From positions 1 to 61,738 of the IMG/VR virus record IMGVR_UViG_3300033144_001147: a stretch of DNA of 61,738 nt. The stretch is one strand, 5' to 3'. The translations under genes were made by a program, and so were the position numbers. The stretch is from a virus. A model generated the notes under the pieces. It did not search any database. It saw only the letters and a list, made by a program, of their open reading frames with translations, and was not told the DNA's origin. Positions 44,326 to 52,383 of the stretch are shown here, piece by piece. The first letter of the stretch is position 1. Each line of letters starts with the position of its first letter.

Positions 44326-44911
44326 GGAATTATCATCCATATCTATAAAAGGTAAAACCGATAAGAAAGGAAAGTTTGATTATTTATCATGGGCTTCAGC
44401 GTGGAGTATGATTAAATCAGAACACCCTGAAGCACAAAGAAAAGTATATGAGTCTCAAGAAACTGGACTTAACTTTTTTACTGATGGTAAAACTGCTTAT
44501 GTAAAAGTAGGTATAACTATAAATAATTTAGAGCATATAGATTATTTACCAGTAATGGATTACCGAAACAACTCAATATCTATGGATAAGATTAATTCTA
44601 TGGATGTTAATACAGCCATTCAACGATCTACTGCCAAGGCAATTGCGATGCACGGATTAGGATTAAGTTTATGGATAGGAGAAGATACTATAATAACAAC
44701 TAAACCGGTTTCAACTCCATCCAGTAAAACTCCTACACCAACAAAAGATGCTAAAATAACTTTAGATATAGGAGATAACAACTGGGGTAAGGTATTAAAA
44801 TATATAGCTTCTAATAAAGAATTAGGATTACCTAAAATAGTAAAGAATTTAGAGACTAAATATAATATAAAGGCGGTAGTAAAAAAAGAACTCTCAAAAC
44901 AAATTAAATAA
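44300..44911 (+). CDS. Single-strand annealing protein (DUF1071/Sak-like), 203 aa
   Basis: KGKFDYLSWASAWSMIKSEHPEAQRKVYESQ (24-54), VKVGITINN...YLPVMDYRNNSI and NTAIQRSTAKAIAMHGLGLSLWIGED (about 105-130) are hallmarks of the DUF1071 phage recombination proteins, which anneal complementary single strands in Red-like recombination. Residues 139-150 form a Pro/Thr-rich linker; a small C-terminal helical domain follows. It sits upstream of a PD-(D/E)XK nuclease and an SSB-like gene, the usual set. Confidence 0.88.
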   Translation: MEKKKNIFKELSSISIKGKTDKKGKFDYLSWASAWSMIKSEHPEAQRKVYESQETGLNFFTDGKTAYVKVGITINNLEHIDYLPVMDYRNNSISMDKINSMDVNTAIQRSTAKAIAMHGLGLSLWIGEDTIITTKPVSTPSSKTPTPTKDAKITLDIGDNNWGKVLKYIASNKELGLPKIVKNLETKYNIKAVVKKELSKQIK

Positions 44912-45246
44912 TGGAAAAAATACCGGGGATAAAAGCTTTAATTAAAGATAAATTAGATAAACTTAACTGGGTTCAATGGGATGGATCAGGGATTACCAGT
45001 GAAGAGGGTTTTGTAGTTTGGGTAGACTATATGGAAAATATAGGGGTAGATAAAGATACTAATCAACTCTTAATTAATATAAAGTATAAAGGTCAGCCAG
45101 TATACACAACCGCAACTACTGATAAAGATACTATGGATTATTTTGGTGTATGGTATATGCAGTTAGGAGATATAATAAACGAGAGAAATGAAAAGAGAGA
45201 TAAGGAGGCGGAGGAAGAGGGTAAAATAAAATTTGAAAAACTATAA
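44911..45246 (+). CDS. Recombination-module accessory protein, 111 aa
   Basis: MEKIPGIKALIKDKLDKLNWVQWDGSGITSEEGFVVWVDYMENIGVDKDTNQLLINIKYKGQPVYTTATTDKDTMDYFGVWYMQLGDIINERNEKRDKEAEEEGK. Alpha/beta with an acidic C-terminus. No family recalled. One-base overlap with the annealing-protein gene and 2 bases before the nuclease start, so it may be part of the recombination complex. Confidence 0.72.
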   Translation: MEKIPGIKALIKDKLDKLNWVQWDGSGITSEEGFVVWVDYMENIGVDKDTNQLLINIKYKGQPVYTTATTDKDTMDYFGVWYMQLGDIINERNEKRDKEAEEEGKIKFEKL

Positions 45247-45247
45247 T

Positions 45248-45985
45248 ATGGATAAAGACTTACAATTATTAAAAGAGGATGAACATTATTACGGAAAGTT
45301 TGGAAAACAATTTTTATCTAATTCCGATATAATCACTTTACTAAACGATCCTAAAAGTTTTGGAACTGAAAAGGTTATGACAAAGGCTATGTTGATTGGA
45401 AGATATTTTCATACAGCAATGTTGGAGCCGGAGAAAATTGATAGTGTAGAATATTGGACTATTGATGCTTCCAGTAGAAATACTAAAAAATACAAAGAAG
45501 AACTACTCCATTACAAAAGGCCTTTAATGATGTTGTCTAAAGAAAAGATTGAGATTGATAAAGCTATCAGTACTATGAAAAACAATTTGGAATTTTATGA
45601 GTCAATATATGATGAAGAAAATGAGTTCGAAGTTCCTGCAATACACGAGGTAATGGGAATGAAATGGAAGGGAAAGGCGGATATAGTGGGAAAAGATTTT
45701 TTAATTGATCTAAAAACTACATCTAACATAAAAGACTTTAAGTATAGTGCGAGAAAATATAACTATGATAGTCAAGCGTATTTATACCAACAATTCTTTA
45801 ATAGACCTCTTGTTTTTTATGTGGTAGACAAACTAACGTTTGAGTTAGGGATATATCATCCCTCTGAAACTTTTTTAAGTTATGGAAAAGATAAAGTTGA
45901 ACGAGCAATAGAAGTATATAAAAAATTTTTTAGCAATGAATCTACGGAAGATATTGAAACTTATATTATTAAAGAAATACTTTAA
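45248..45985 (+). CDS. PD-(D/E)XK exonuclease (RecB/RecE-like), 245 aa
   Basis: Start at ATG 45248 (MDKDLQLLKEDEHYYG), rather than the TTG five codons upstream, which overlaps the previous gene. The N-terminal FLSNSDIITLLNDPKSFG is the QxxxY-like entry of phage RecE-type nucleases. The core EVMGMKWKGKADIVGKDFLIDLKTTSNIKDF (about 132-162) gives the acid GKAD, then ID-LKTT, and YDSQAYLYQQFF follows as the QAxxY motif. It degrades DNA ends to single strands for the annealing protein. Confidence 0.88.
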   Translation: MDKDLQLLKEDEHYYGKFGKQFLSNSDIITLLNDPKSFGTEKVMTKAMLIGRYFHTAMLEPEKIDSVEYWTIDASSRNTKKYKEELLHYKRPLMMLSKEKIEIDKAISTMKNNLEFYESIYDEENEFEVPAIHEVMGMKWKGKADIVGKDFLIDLKTTSNIKDFKYSARKYNYDSQAYLYQQFFNRPLVFYVVDKLTFELGIYHPSETFLSYGKDKVERAIEVYKKFFSNESTEDIETYIIKEIL

Positions 45986-46106
45986 TAAAAAAAATGATGA
46001 AGTGTGGTTGAAAGTTCCGACCAATTACACTTCACAAGCTGATCGTGATAAAGTCATGGAAGCTACAATGGACAAGTTGGAGCAAATAATTTATAAAAAT
46101 TTTTAA
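45936..46106 (+). CDS. Small protein overlapping the nuclease end, 56 aa
   Basis: A short ORF, ATG at 45936, in another frame than the nuclease end (50-base overlap): MNLRKILKLILLKKYFNKKN then DEVWLKVPTNYTSQADRDKV. The 121 bases between nuclease and SSB-like gene are otherwise unused, and the frame runs to 3 bases before the next ATG. Whether translation begins at 45936 or a later GTG (46002) is uncertain. Confidence 0.5.
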   Translation: MNLRKILKLILLKKYFNKKNDEVWLKVPTNYTSQADRDKVMEATMDKLEQIIYKNF

Positions 46107-46108
46107 TT

Positions 46109-46372
46109 ATGGCAGAAGAAAAAATCTATGTCGGAAGTGGAACTTCCAAGTTTGATGGGAACTTAATCTCATGTAGTGTTTGTTTAACTGATTTACCTCA
46201 AGAACACATGTTCGAGTATAATGGTAAAAAGTATATCAAACTAAATGTATCAGCTAAAAAAGATGGGGCTGATGAGTATGGTAAAACTCATTATTTAGCT
46301 GTAGATACTTATAAGCCTGAACCGAAAAAAGAGCCGGTTGCAACAAAAGAAGAGGAAGACTTACCATTTTAA
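46109..46372 (+). CDS. SSB-like single-stranded DNA-binding protein, 87 aa
   Basis: A short beta-rich domain (ISCSVCLTDLPQEHMFEYNGKKYIKLNVSAKKDGADEYGKTHYLAVDTYKPE) and an acidic tail ending EEEDLPF. A terminal D-(I/L)-P-F is the protein-interaction tip of bacterial SSB. The core is shorter than a usual OB fold (about 60 vs 110), so this is SSB-like in function rather than a proven homologue. Last gene before the terminator and locus B. Confidence 0.72.
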   Translation: MAEEKIYVGSGTSKFDGNLISCSVCLTDLPQEHMFEYNGKKYIKLNVSAKKDGADEYGKTHYLAVDTYKPEPKKEPVATKEEEDLPF

Positions 46373-46378
46373 TCTTTA

Positions 46379-46447
46379 CTCCTTGACAAAGGATAGGGGG
46401 CTTTAGACTGGGCAGTAACGAAGAACAGGTATCCCCCTATTTTTTTG
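46379..46447 (+). terminator. Intrinsic terminator with a long structured loop
   Basis: CCTT-GACA-AAGG hairpin (46381-46392), then an 8-bp stem ATAGGGGG / CCCCCTAT (46393-46400 with 46433-46440) enclosing 32 bases, followed by six or seven T residues. It ends the recombination unit. The long loop and the extra hairpin suggest a more complex RNA than a plain terminator. Confidence 0.8.
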
Positions 46448-46456
46448 TCTTTTTTG

Positions 46457-46627
46457 TGTCGATATGTCGAAATAGGTAGGCAATTATATAGTAATTATGT
46501 TTTTTTATTTTATTTATATAGTTTATTTTATTTATTTTTTACTTATTATTGACATATCAACATAAGAAATATATAAAGTAGTAGTAGTCAATAAGTTAAA
46601 TAAAAATAAGTCGACATAAAATCGACA
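46457..46627. repeat. Origin-like repeat locus B (TGTCGA sites flanking AT-rich core)
   Basis: Copy B of the element at 35851-36029. Parts: TGTCGATATGTCGA (46457-46470, two direct TGTCGA 8 bases apart), an AT-rich stretch to 46549, an inverted, slightly degenerate site TGACATATCAACATA (46550-46564), TCAATAAGTTA (46588-46598), then TCGACA at 46611 and 46622. Order, orientation and spacing equal copy A within 3 bases. It lies between the recombination terminator and the primase-helicase gene, a natural place for an origin or a regulatory operator; no TAnnTTTG promoter was found there. Confidence 0.75.
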
Positions 46628-46646
46628 CAATACCAACACTTAACAA

Positions 46647-49058
46647 ATGGAAATAACAATATTTAAGGATATTAAGGACACTTCTCAGCCTTTTTATAGA
46701 GATGTAAGTATAATAATAGAAAGAATACAAGAGGGAGCATCACAAGAGATAGTAAGAGCAATACGATTAGAAAAAGATAAAGAAAAAAGAAATCTATTAA
46801 AGCAGTCATTACCGGCTATTTGTTTTAGTGGTAAATTTACAAAAAGAAATGATGCTTCTTTAGTAGAACATAGTGGGATAATATGTTTAGACTTTGATGG
46901 CTATGAGTCAGACAAACTTTTACTGGAAGAGAAGGAGAGAATAACAAAAGATCGCTATACTTATTCGGTTTTTATTTCTCCAAGTGGGTTAGGATTAAAA
47001 GTGTTAGTCAAGATACCTGCCGAGCCTGATAATCATAAAAACTTTTTCAACTCTCTTGAAAAACATTACGACTCTCCTTACTTTGATAAGACTTGTAAAA
47101 ATGTTTCAAGAGTTTGTTATGAGTCATACGATCCATTAGTGTTTCTTAATGAGCAGTCCAGTGTATTTAATCAAATTACTGAACAAGAATACCAAGAGGT
47201 AGTTAAACATAAAGGGGTTCAAACTATTCCTATTACGGATGAGAATAAAATAGTAGAAATATTATTTAAATGGTGGGAGAGAAAATATGGATTAAAAAAT
47301 GGAGAAAGAAATAATAACGTATATATACTGGCTTCAGCCTTTAACGATTTTGGAGTAAATAAAACATTAGCTGAATACATAATGAATGATTTTGCTACTA
47401 ATGATTTTCCTTTATTAGAGGTTAAAAGAACTATTAATTCTGCTTACGCACAATCTCAAAACTTCGGAACAAAATATTATGAAGATGAAGATAAGGTTAA
47501 TAAGGTAAAACAACAACTTCGAAGAGGAATAACGAAGACTAAAATAAAACAAGAGTTAGAGGAGAATACTGATGTAGATGATTCAGTAGTGGTATCAGTT
47601 ATTGAGAGATTAGAAGAAGAACAATCTCAACAAAAATTTTGGAGTAAGAGTGAGAAGGGAGTAATAAACATCGTCCACATTTCTTTTAAGAAATTTTTAG
47701 AAGAGAATGGATTTTACAAATTCAACCCTGAAGGAAGTAAAAACTATGTATTTGTAAAGGTTACTAATAACTTAATAGACCATACTTCAGAAAAAGAAAT
47801 AAAGGATTTTGTTCTTACTTACCTTTTAGACGTGGAGGATATCAGTGTATATAATTATTTTGCAGAAAAAGTTAAATACTTTAGAGAGGAATTTTTAACC
47901 CTTCTTTCTTCTATTAATGTTTATTTTATAGCCGACAACAAAGACACAGCGTATTTGTATTATAATAACTGCGCGGTAAAAGTAACAAAAGAGGATGTAA
48001 CTCCTATAGATTATTTAGATTTAGGAGGGTATGTATGGAAAGACCATGTTATAGATAGAGTCTTTGATATATGTGAGATTACCGATTGTAACTACAAAAC
48101 ATTTGTAGGAAATATTGCAGGAGGAACCGAAAAAAGAATAAGGTCTATGGAATCCACTATAGGTTTTTTACTTCACGGATGGAAGAACCTTTCTTATTGT
48201 CCGGCTACTATTCTTAATGATGAACTAATTTCAGACAACCCTGAAGGAGGAACTGGAAAGGGGTTGTTTATGACTGGATTAGGTCAAATGAAAAAACTTG
48301 TAGTGATTGATGGTAAATCTTTTAATTTTGAAAGATCATTTGCATATCAATTAGTTTCAGCCGACACGCAGATACTTTGTTTTGATGATGTAAAAAAACA
48401 CTTTGATTTTGAAAGATTGTTTAGTGTAGTAACGGAAGGCCTCACTCTTGAAAAGAAAAATAAGGACGCTATTAAAATTCCCTTTCATAAATCTCCTAAG
48501 ATTGCCATAACTACTAATTATGCTATTAAGGGATCCGGTAGTTCGTTCGAAAGAAGAAAGTGGGAATTAGAACTTACTCAATATTATACTAAAGAGTTTA
48601 CACCTCTTGTAGAGTTTGGTAAATTAATGTTTGGAGAATGGGGAGACCACGATTGGTGCCAGTTTGACAACTATATGATAGGATGCCTCCAATTATATTT
48701 AGACAAAGGATTATTAAAAAGTGATTTTGTTAATCTTAAAACGCGTAAGTTCTCTGCAGAAACCTGTCACGAATTTGCAGAATGGTGTGGGGCTATAGGA
48801 GGACAAAAAACCGATAAGCTTGTCCGTAATAAAAAGATATATAAAAACGATTTATATTTAGATTTCATTGATGAGAATCCTGATTTTGCTCCTAAATCTA
48901 AAATGACAGTAAGTAGAAATAGATTCAACAAATGGCTTCAGTCTTATTCTGATTTTAAATACGACTGCAAGGCAACCGAAGGTCGCGATGGAGTAGGAAG
49001 ATGGATAGAGTTTGTTCATAAATCTCATTACGATACACAAAGTGAGATGGGTCTATGA
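46647..49058 (+). CDS. Primase-helicase with BT4734/VirE-N domain and SF3-type ATPase, 803 aa
   Basis: Residues about 1-180 (MEITIFKDIKDTSQPFYRDVSI...GIICLDFDGYES...YSVFISPSGLGLKVLVKI...RVCYESYDPLVFLN) form the BT4734/VirE-N domain of Bacteroidota mobile elements and phages, thought to be primase-related; the LDFDGY acids and SPSGxGxK motif are visible. A helical PriCT-like link follows (about 205-275). The C-terminal ATPase has Walker A EGGTGKG (about 532-538), Walker B ILCFDDV (about 575) and sensor KIAITTNYAIKGSGSS. It would prime and unwind phage DNA. It stands next to locus B and overlaps the next helicase gene by 4 bases. Confidence 0.87.
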   Translation: MEITIFKDIKDTSQPFYRDVSIIIERIQEGASQEIVRAIRLEKDKEKRNLLKQSLPAICFSGKFTKRNDASLVEHSGIICLDFDGYESDKLLLEEKERITKDRYTYSVFISPSGLGLKVLVKIPAEPDNHKNFFNSLEKHYDSPYFDKTCKNVSRVCYESYDPLVFLNEQSSVFNQITEQEYQEVVKHKGVQTIPITDENKIVEILFKWWERKYGLKNGERNNNVYILASAFNDFGVNKTLAEYIMNDFATNDFPLLEVKRTINSAYAQSQNFGTKYYEDEDKVNKVKQQLRRGITKTKIKQELEENTDVDDSVVVSVIERLEEEQSQQKFWSKSEKGVINIVHISFKKFLEENGFYKFNPEGSKNYVFVKVTNNLIDHTSEKEIKDFVLTYLLDVEDISVYNYFAEKVKYFREEFLTLLSSINVYFIADNKDTAYLYYNNCAVKVTKEDVTPIDYLDLGGYVWKDHVIDRVFDICEITDCNYKTFVGNIAGGTEKRIRSMESTIGFLLHGWKNLSYCPATILNDELISDNPEGGTGKGLFMTGLGQMKKLVVIDGKSFNFERSFAYQLVSADTQILCFDDVKKHFDFERLFSVVTEGLTLEKKNKDAIKIPFHKSPKIAITTNYAIKGSGSSFERRKWELELTQYYTKEFTPLVEFGKLMFGEWGDHDWCQFDNYMIGCLQLYLDKGLLKSDFVNLKTRKFSAETCHEFAEWCGAIGGQKTDKLVRNKKIYKNDLYLDFIDENPDFAPKSKMTVSRNRFNKWLQSYSDFKYDCKATEGRDGVGRWIEFVHKSHYDTQSEMGL

Positions 49059-50287
49059 TAAAATTTAGAGAGTATCAATCTAAAATAATAAAAGAAGGAA
49101 CGTCTATTATAAACCAACACCGGTTTTTATATTTAGCTATGGAAGTTCGGACAGGAAAGACATTAACCAGCTTAGGTATATGTTCTAACTTAAAAGCTAA
49201 CAATGTCTTGTTTATTACTAAGAAAAAAGCTATATCAAGTATTGAACAGGATTACATTGTCTTAGAACCAGATTATAATCTAACCGTAATAAATTACGAA
49301 TCCTTACATAAAATTAAACAAACCGGATGGGATGTAGTGGTATGTGATGAGGCTCATGGAATGGGGGCTTTCCCTAAACCAAGTGGAAGAGCTAAAAAGG
49401 TATCAAGATTAATATTTAGATCTAATCCTTATGTAATACTCTTAAGCGGAACTCCAACTCCCGAGTCTTACTCTCAAATGTTCCATCAAGTTTCTTTTAT
49501 TCCAAACAATCCCTTTATAGAGTTTAGGAACTTCTACTCGTTTGCCAGTAGATATGTGGGTGTTGTTAGAAAAAAGATAGGAGGAATGTATATTAATGAT
49601 TATTCTAAAGGCAGTAAGGAAATTTTAGATAAAATGAAACCTTACACTATTAGATTTAGTCAAAAAGACGCAGGATTTAAAGTTGAAACCAATGAACATA
49701 TATTAGAGGTAGATATCAAACCCTCTACGATTGACCTTATAAAGAAACTTAAAAAAGATTTAGTTGTGGAGGGTGAGAGTGAGGTGATTTTAGCCGATAC
49801 TTCCGTTAAATTAATGACTAAGGTTCATCAGTTATGTAGCGGAACTATTAAGTTTGAAAGCGGTAACTCTATGGTGCTTGACTTAAGTAAAGCTAAGTTT
49901 ATAAAGAAACAATTTAAAGGAAAAAAGATAGGTATTTTTTATAAGTTTAAAGAAGAACTTAATGCTTTAAAGGAAGTTTTTAAAGAAGATCTTTGTATTA
50001 CTTTAGATGAGTTTGATAATACCGATAAACATATTGCCCTTCAAATAGTTAGTGGAAGAGAAGGTATATCTTTACGCAAGGCAAATTGTTTAGTATATTA
50101 CAATATTGATTTTAGTGCCACCTCTTACTGGCAAAGTAGAGACCGGATGACAACTAAAGATCGGCTAAAGAATGAAGTGTACTGGATATTCAGTAAAAAC
50201 GGAATCGAAAAAGATATTTACAAGGCGGTTGTTAAGAAGAAAGATTATACCCTAAATCATTTCAAGAGAGATTTTGTAAATTTGTAG
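49055..50287 (+). CDS. SNF2/DEAH-type SF2 helicase, 410 aa
   Basis: Domain 1: FREYQSKIIKEGT (Q-like motif), Walker A VRTGKT (31-36), DEAH box VVCDEAHGMG (about 94-103), SGTPTPESY (motif III). Domain 2: KIGIFYKFKEELNALKEVF, then IVSGREGISLRKANCLVYYNIDFSATSYWQSRDRMTT, the SNF2 motifs V and VI with the QSRDR arginine finger. No nuclease domain is attached. Small phage SNF2-like helicases accompany replication modules, for example in origin remodelling or recombination. 4-base overlap with the primase-helicase gene. Confidence 0.9.
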   Translation: MIKFREYQSKIIKEGTSIINQHRFLYLAMEVRTGKTLTSLGICSNLKANNVLFITKKKAISSIEQDYIVLEPDYNLTVINYESLHKIKQTGWDVVVCDEAHGMGAFPKPSGRAKKVSRLIFRSNPYVILLSGTPTPESYSQMFHQVSFIPNNPFIEFRNFYSFASRYVGVVRKKIGGMYINDYSKGSKEILDKMKPYTIRFSQKDAGFKVETNEHILEVDIKPSTIDLIKKLKKDLVVEGESEVILADTSVKLMTKVHQLCSGTIKFESGNSMVLDLSKAKFIKKQFKGKKIGIFYKFKEELNALKEVFKEDLCITLDEFDNTDKHIALQIVSGREGISLRKANCLVYYNIDFSATSYWQSRDRMTTKDRLKNEVYWIFSKNGIEKDIYKAVVKKKDYTLNHFKRDFVNL

Positions 50288-50289
50288 CA

Positions 50290-50490
50290 GTGAAAAGGTT
50301 TATTATATTTACGTTGATATGGATTAGCCAGAATTTAGCTATCCCTTTTTGGGTTGTAGGACACATTCATTTATCTATCCATAGTTTCCATGACGCAGTA
50401 GAAATACTTTCCTCAATAGGGATGAATATAATAGTAGGTGTAGGATTTTATTTAGACTATAAGTATGACCGAACAACAAATACAAAGTAA
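50290..50490 (+). CDS. Small membrane protein, 66 aa
   Basis: GTG start 2 bases after the helicase stop. Two hydrophobic stretches: RFIIFTLIWISQNLAIPFWVVGHI (3-26) and AVEILSSIGMNIIVGVGFYLDY (36-57). An inner-membrane early protein of unknown job, overlapping the VRR-NUC gene by 26 bases. Confidence 0.65.
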   Translation: MKRFIIFTLIWISQNLAIPFWVVGHIHLSIHSFHDAVEILSSIGMNIIVGVGFYLDYKYDRTTNTK

Positions 50491-50713
50491 AAGGATTAAG
50501 CAATTGGAGGCGGAAGGATACTATGTTCTTAAGCTAATCAAGACTAATAAGAATGGTATACCCGACCTCCTTGCTATTCCTCCAGATTGTAAAGTATTAT
50601 TTTCGGAAGTTAAAAAGCCTAACGGAAAGCTATCTAAATTACAAGAGTATAGATTAAAAGAATTAAAAAACCATGGATGTGAAACGGAAGTATATAAAGG
50701 AGGCGGGTTATGA
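50465..50713 (+). CDS. VRR-NUC domain nuclease, 82 aa
   Basis: The stand-alone VRR-NUC fold: GYYVLKLIKTNKNGIPDLLAIPPDCKVLFSEVKKPNGKLSKLQEYRLKELKNHGCETEVYKG. Catalytic set by analogy: Asp34 (GIPDLL), Glu48 and Lys50 (FSEVKK). These minimal nucleases, common in phages, cut branched DNA such as Holliday junctions. It fits the replication and recombination neighbours. Confidence 0.88.
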   Translation: MTEQQIQSKRIKQLEAEGYYVLKLIKTNKNGIPDLLAIPPDCKVLFSEVKKPNGKLSKLQEYRLKELKNHGCETEVYKGGGL

Positions 50714-51023
50714 TGTAGCCGAAGACTTTATAGAGACTCTTCAGCAACTTGATATTCGTACCGGAATTAAAATAGCTAAGTTTATTGAGAAAAACGTAGA
50801 TCAAGTTCCGGTCAGCCTACTAACCTCTACAATATTAGGCGGGGTAATTATTGATGATAACAAAAATCCTGTTACCTTTGCTTTAGAAATGCTTAAAATA
50901 AATAAAGTTATCATTCTGTCTGATATAAAGATGGTAGAGATGGACGAATATTTAGATTTACTCAACTTAAATTCAGACTTAAATGGTATCCGAAAAAGTA
51001 AAGGCAATAAAAAAACTAATTAG
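50673..51023 (+). CDS. Early protein, 116 aa
   Basis: Helical protein (EAGYDVAEDFIETLQQLDIRTGIKIAKFIEKNVDQVPVSLLTSTILGGVIIDDNKNPVTFALEMLKINKVIIL). No family recognised. Overlaps the nuclease and the following DnaA-like gene by 41 bases each, so translation is probably coupled. The start may lie later. Confidence 0.65.
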   Translation: MDVKRKYIKEAGYDVAEDFIETLQQLDIRTGIKIAKFIEKNVDQVPVSLLTSTILGGVIIDDNKNPVTFALEMLKINKVIILSDIKMVEMDEYLDLLNLNSDLNGIRKSKGNKKTN

Positions 51024-51411
51024 TTCTCATTACGAAATTGATATTGAGGCTAAAACTAAAGCCTATAATTATGTAAAAGCCAGAGCCATGGCCTACACAT
51101 TAATGAGAGAAAAATGCCTGATGTCTTATACAAGTATCGGATTAGCCTTTAAAAAAAATCACGCAACTATACTTCATGCGGTAAAAGAATTTCCTTTTAT
51201 GAGGAAATGGGATAAAGAATTAAACAGAGATTATAATGATATCCTGGTGTTATGGGAAGGAGAATCGGGAGAGTATGAAGATGTAAAGCCTCTTCAATTA
51301 AAAAAACAATTAAAATATTTGGACGAACAAAATAAATTGTTAAATTTGTCATTAAATAATGTTCAAGAAGAGTTGGAAGAAATCAAAAGAATAATTAAAA
51401 ATGGGAAATAA
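50983..51411 (+). CDS. Second DnaA domain-IV-like protein, 142 aa
   Basis: EAKTKAYNYVKARAMAYTLMREKCLMSYTSIGLAFKKNHATILHAVKEF (22-70) has the domain-IV plan: an R-A-x-A-Y-x-L helix, then S-Y-x-x-I-G..F.KNHATILHA in place of DHSTVxHA. A C-terminal coiled coil follows (QLKKQLKYLDEQNKLLNLSLNNVQEELEEIKRIIKNGK, about 105-142). Again no ATPase. With the 97-aa protein this gives two origin-box-reading domains in one phage. It may dimerise through the coil. Confidence 0.75.
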   Translation: MVSEKVKAIKKLISSHYEIDIEAKTKAYNYVKARAMAYTLMREKCLMSYTSIGLAFKKNHATILHAVKEFPFMRKWDKELNRDYNDILVLWEGESGEYEDVKPLQLKKQLKYLDEQNKLLNLSLNNVQEELEEIKRIIKNGK

Positions 51412-51429
51412 GTTTATTATGCAAAACTG

Positions 51430-51621
51430 ATGCCAAGAGTAGCTCCGGAAGATACAAAGTTTCTTACCCACGTTGAATATCTATGTGGGCGGATTCACGA
51501 CTTTGGAGATGAAATTTACGAAGACTTAATGGAGAGGGAACATGAGGAGGTTAAAGTAAAAGCTCAAGAATTAATTAAAGAGCTGGCTGAACTAATACAA
51601 TCTTTATCTGATGATGTGTAA
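51430..51621 (+). CDS. Acidic helical small protein, 63 aa
   Basis: MPRVAPEDTKFLTHVEYLCGRIHDFGDEIYEDLMEREHEEVKVKAQELIKELAELIQSLSDDV: one amphipathic helical hairpin, acidic. Not recognised. An 18-codon frame (51614-51670) bridges it and the next gene. Confidence 0.68.
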   Translation: MPRVAPEDTKFLTHVEYLCGRIHDFGDEIYEDLMEREHEEVKVKAQELIKELAELIQSLSDDV

Positions 51622-51659
51622 ATCTGATCCAGATATAGTGGTTATATGGCCCTCTAAAA

Positions 51660-52007
51660 TTGGCTTATAAGAATAAAAAAGATCAGGCTGCGGCCAGTAA
51701 ACGTCATTATGAAAAGAATAAAGACACAATTAAAGCACGCAGTAAGGTACGAAACAAAAGTCAGAAACAGAAAAACCGGAGGTTTGTGGCTTGGGTAAAG
51801 AGTCGGAGTTGTTGTGTTGATTGTGGAGAAGATAACCCAGTGGTTTTAGATTTTGACCATGTAGTAGGAGAGAAGGTTATGAATATTTCAGATATGGCTC
51901 GAACATGTTATAGTAGAGATACTTTAATGGATGAAATAGATAAGTGCGAGGTTAGGTGTTCCAATTGCCACAGAATAGTTACAGCAAAAAGAAGGGAAAA
52001 TGAATAA
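51660..52007 (+). CDS. HNH endonuclease-like protein, 115 aa
   Basis: TTG start (MAYKNKKDQAAASKRHYEKNKDTIKARSKVRN, basic N-terminus), then SCCVDCGEDNPVVLDFDHVVGEKVMNISDM with CxxC and the DFDHV metal/catalytic His, and CEVRCSNCHRIVTAKRR with the second CxxC and final His. These are the zinc-finger HNH elements. It may be a homing-type or packaging-associated nuclease; since it sits amid early genes, a host- or DNA-processing role is more likely. Overlaps the next gene by 8 bases. Confidence 0.83.
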   Translation: MAYKNKKDQAAASKRHYEKNKDTIKARSKVRNKSQKQKNRRFVAWVKSRSCCVDCGEDNPVVLDFDHVVGEKVMNISDMARTCYSRDTLMDEIDKCEVRCSNCHRIVTAKRRENE

Positions 52008-52383
52008 ACAAACAGCTAAAGAGTTAAGTGAGTTTAGTAAAGTTATTGCTAAACGATTCTCTTATAACGACAGAGAGGGTAATCAAAACAAAGAAACCTT
52101 TGTTGTTGATGAGGTAATACCTACATCAGACCATACAGCGGTTATTAATTTCAAAAAGAGCAGTGGTAAGATAGGTGTTGCTTTTTGTTATTATATAAAC
52201 AGAGGGGCCTCTAAGGGGTGGAAATACTTTTTTCCTACCGATTCACACGTCAATGGATTTCAAGCTTTTCTCTATTATAAATTAGAAGCCGAAAGAAAAA
52301 ATTTTTCTAAAAACTTTTTGGTAGACCAGTATAATAGAAACCGAGAACACAAAGACCATATAAATTTTGAAAATGAAATATAA
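52000..52383 (+). CDS. Early protein, 127 aa
   Basis: MNKQTAKELSEFSKVIAKRFSYNDREGNQNKETFVVDEVIPTSDHTAVINFKKSSGKIGVAFCYYINRGASKGWKYFFPTDSHVNGFQAFLYYKLEAERKNFSKNF. A compact alpha/beta domain with conserved-looking WKYFFPTDSHVxGF; family not recalled. Basic C-terminal helix. Confidence 0.7.
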   Translation: MNKQTAKELSEFSKVIAKRFSYNDREGNQNKETFVVDEVIPTSDHTAVINFKKSSGKIGVAFCYYINRGASKGWKYFFPTDSHVNGFQAFLYYKLEAERKNFSKNFLVDQYNRNREHKDHINFENEI

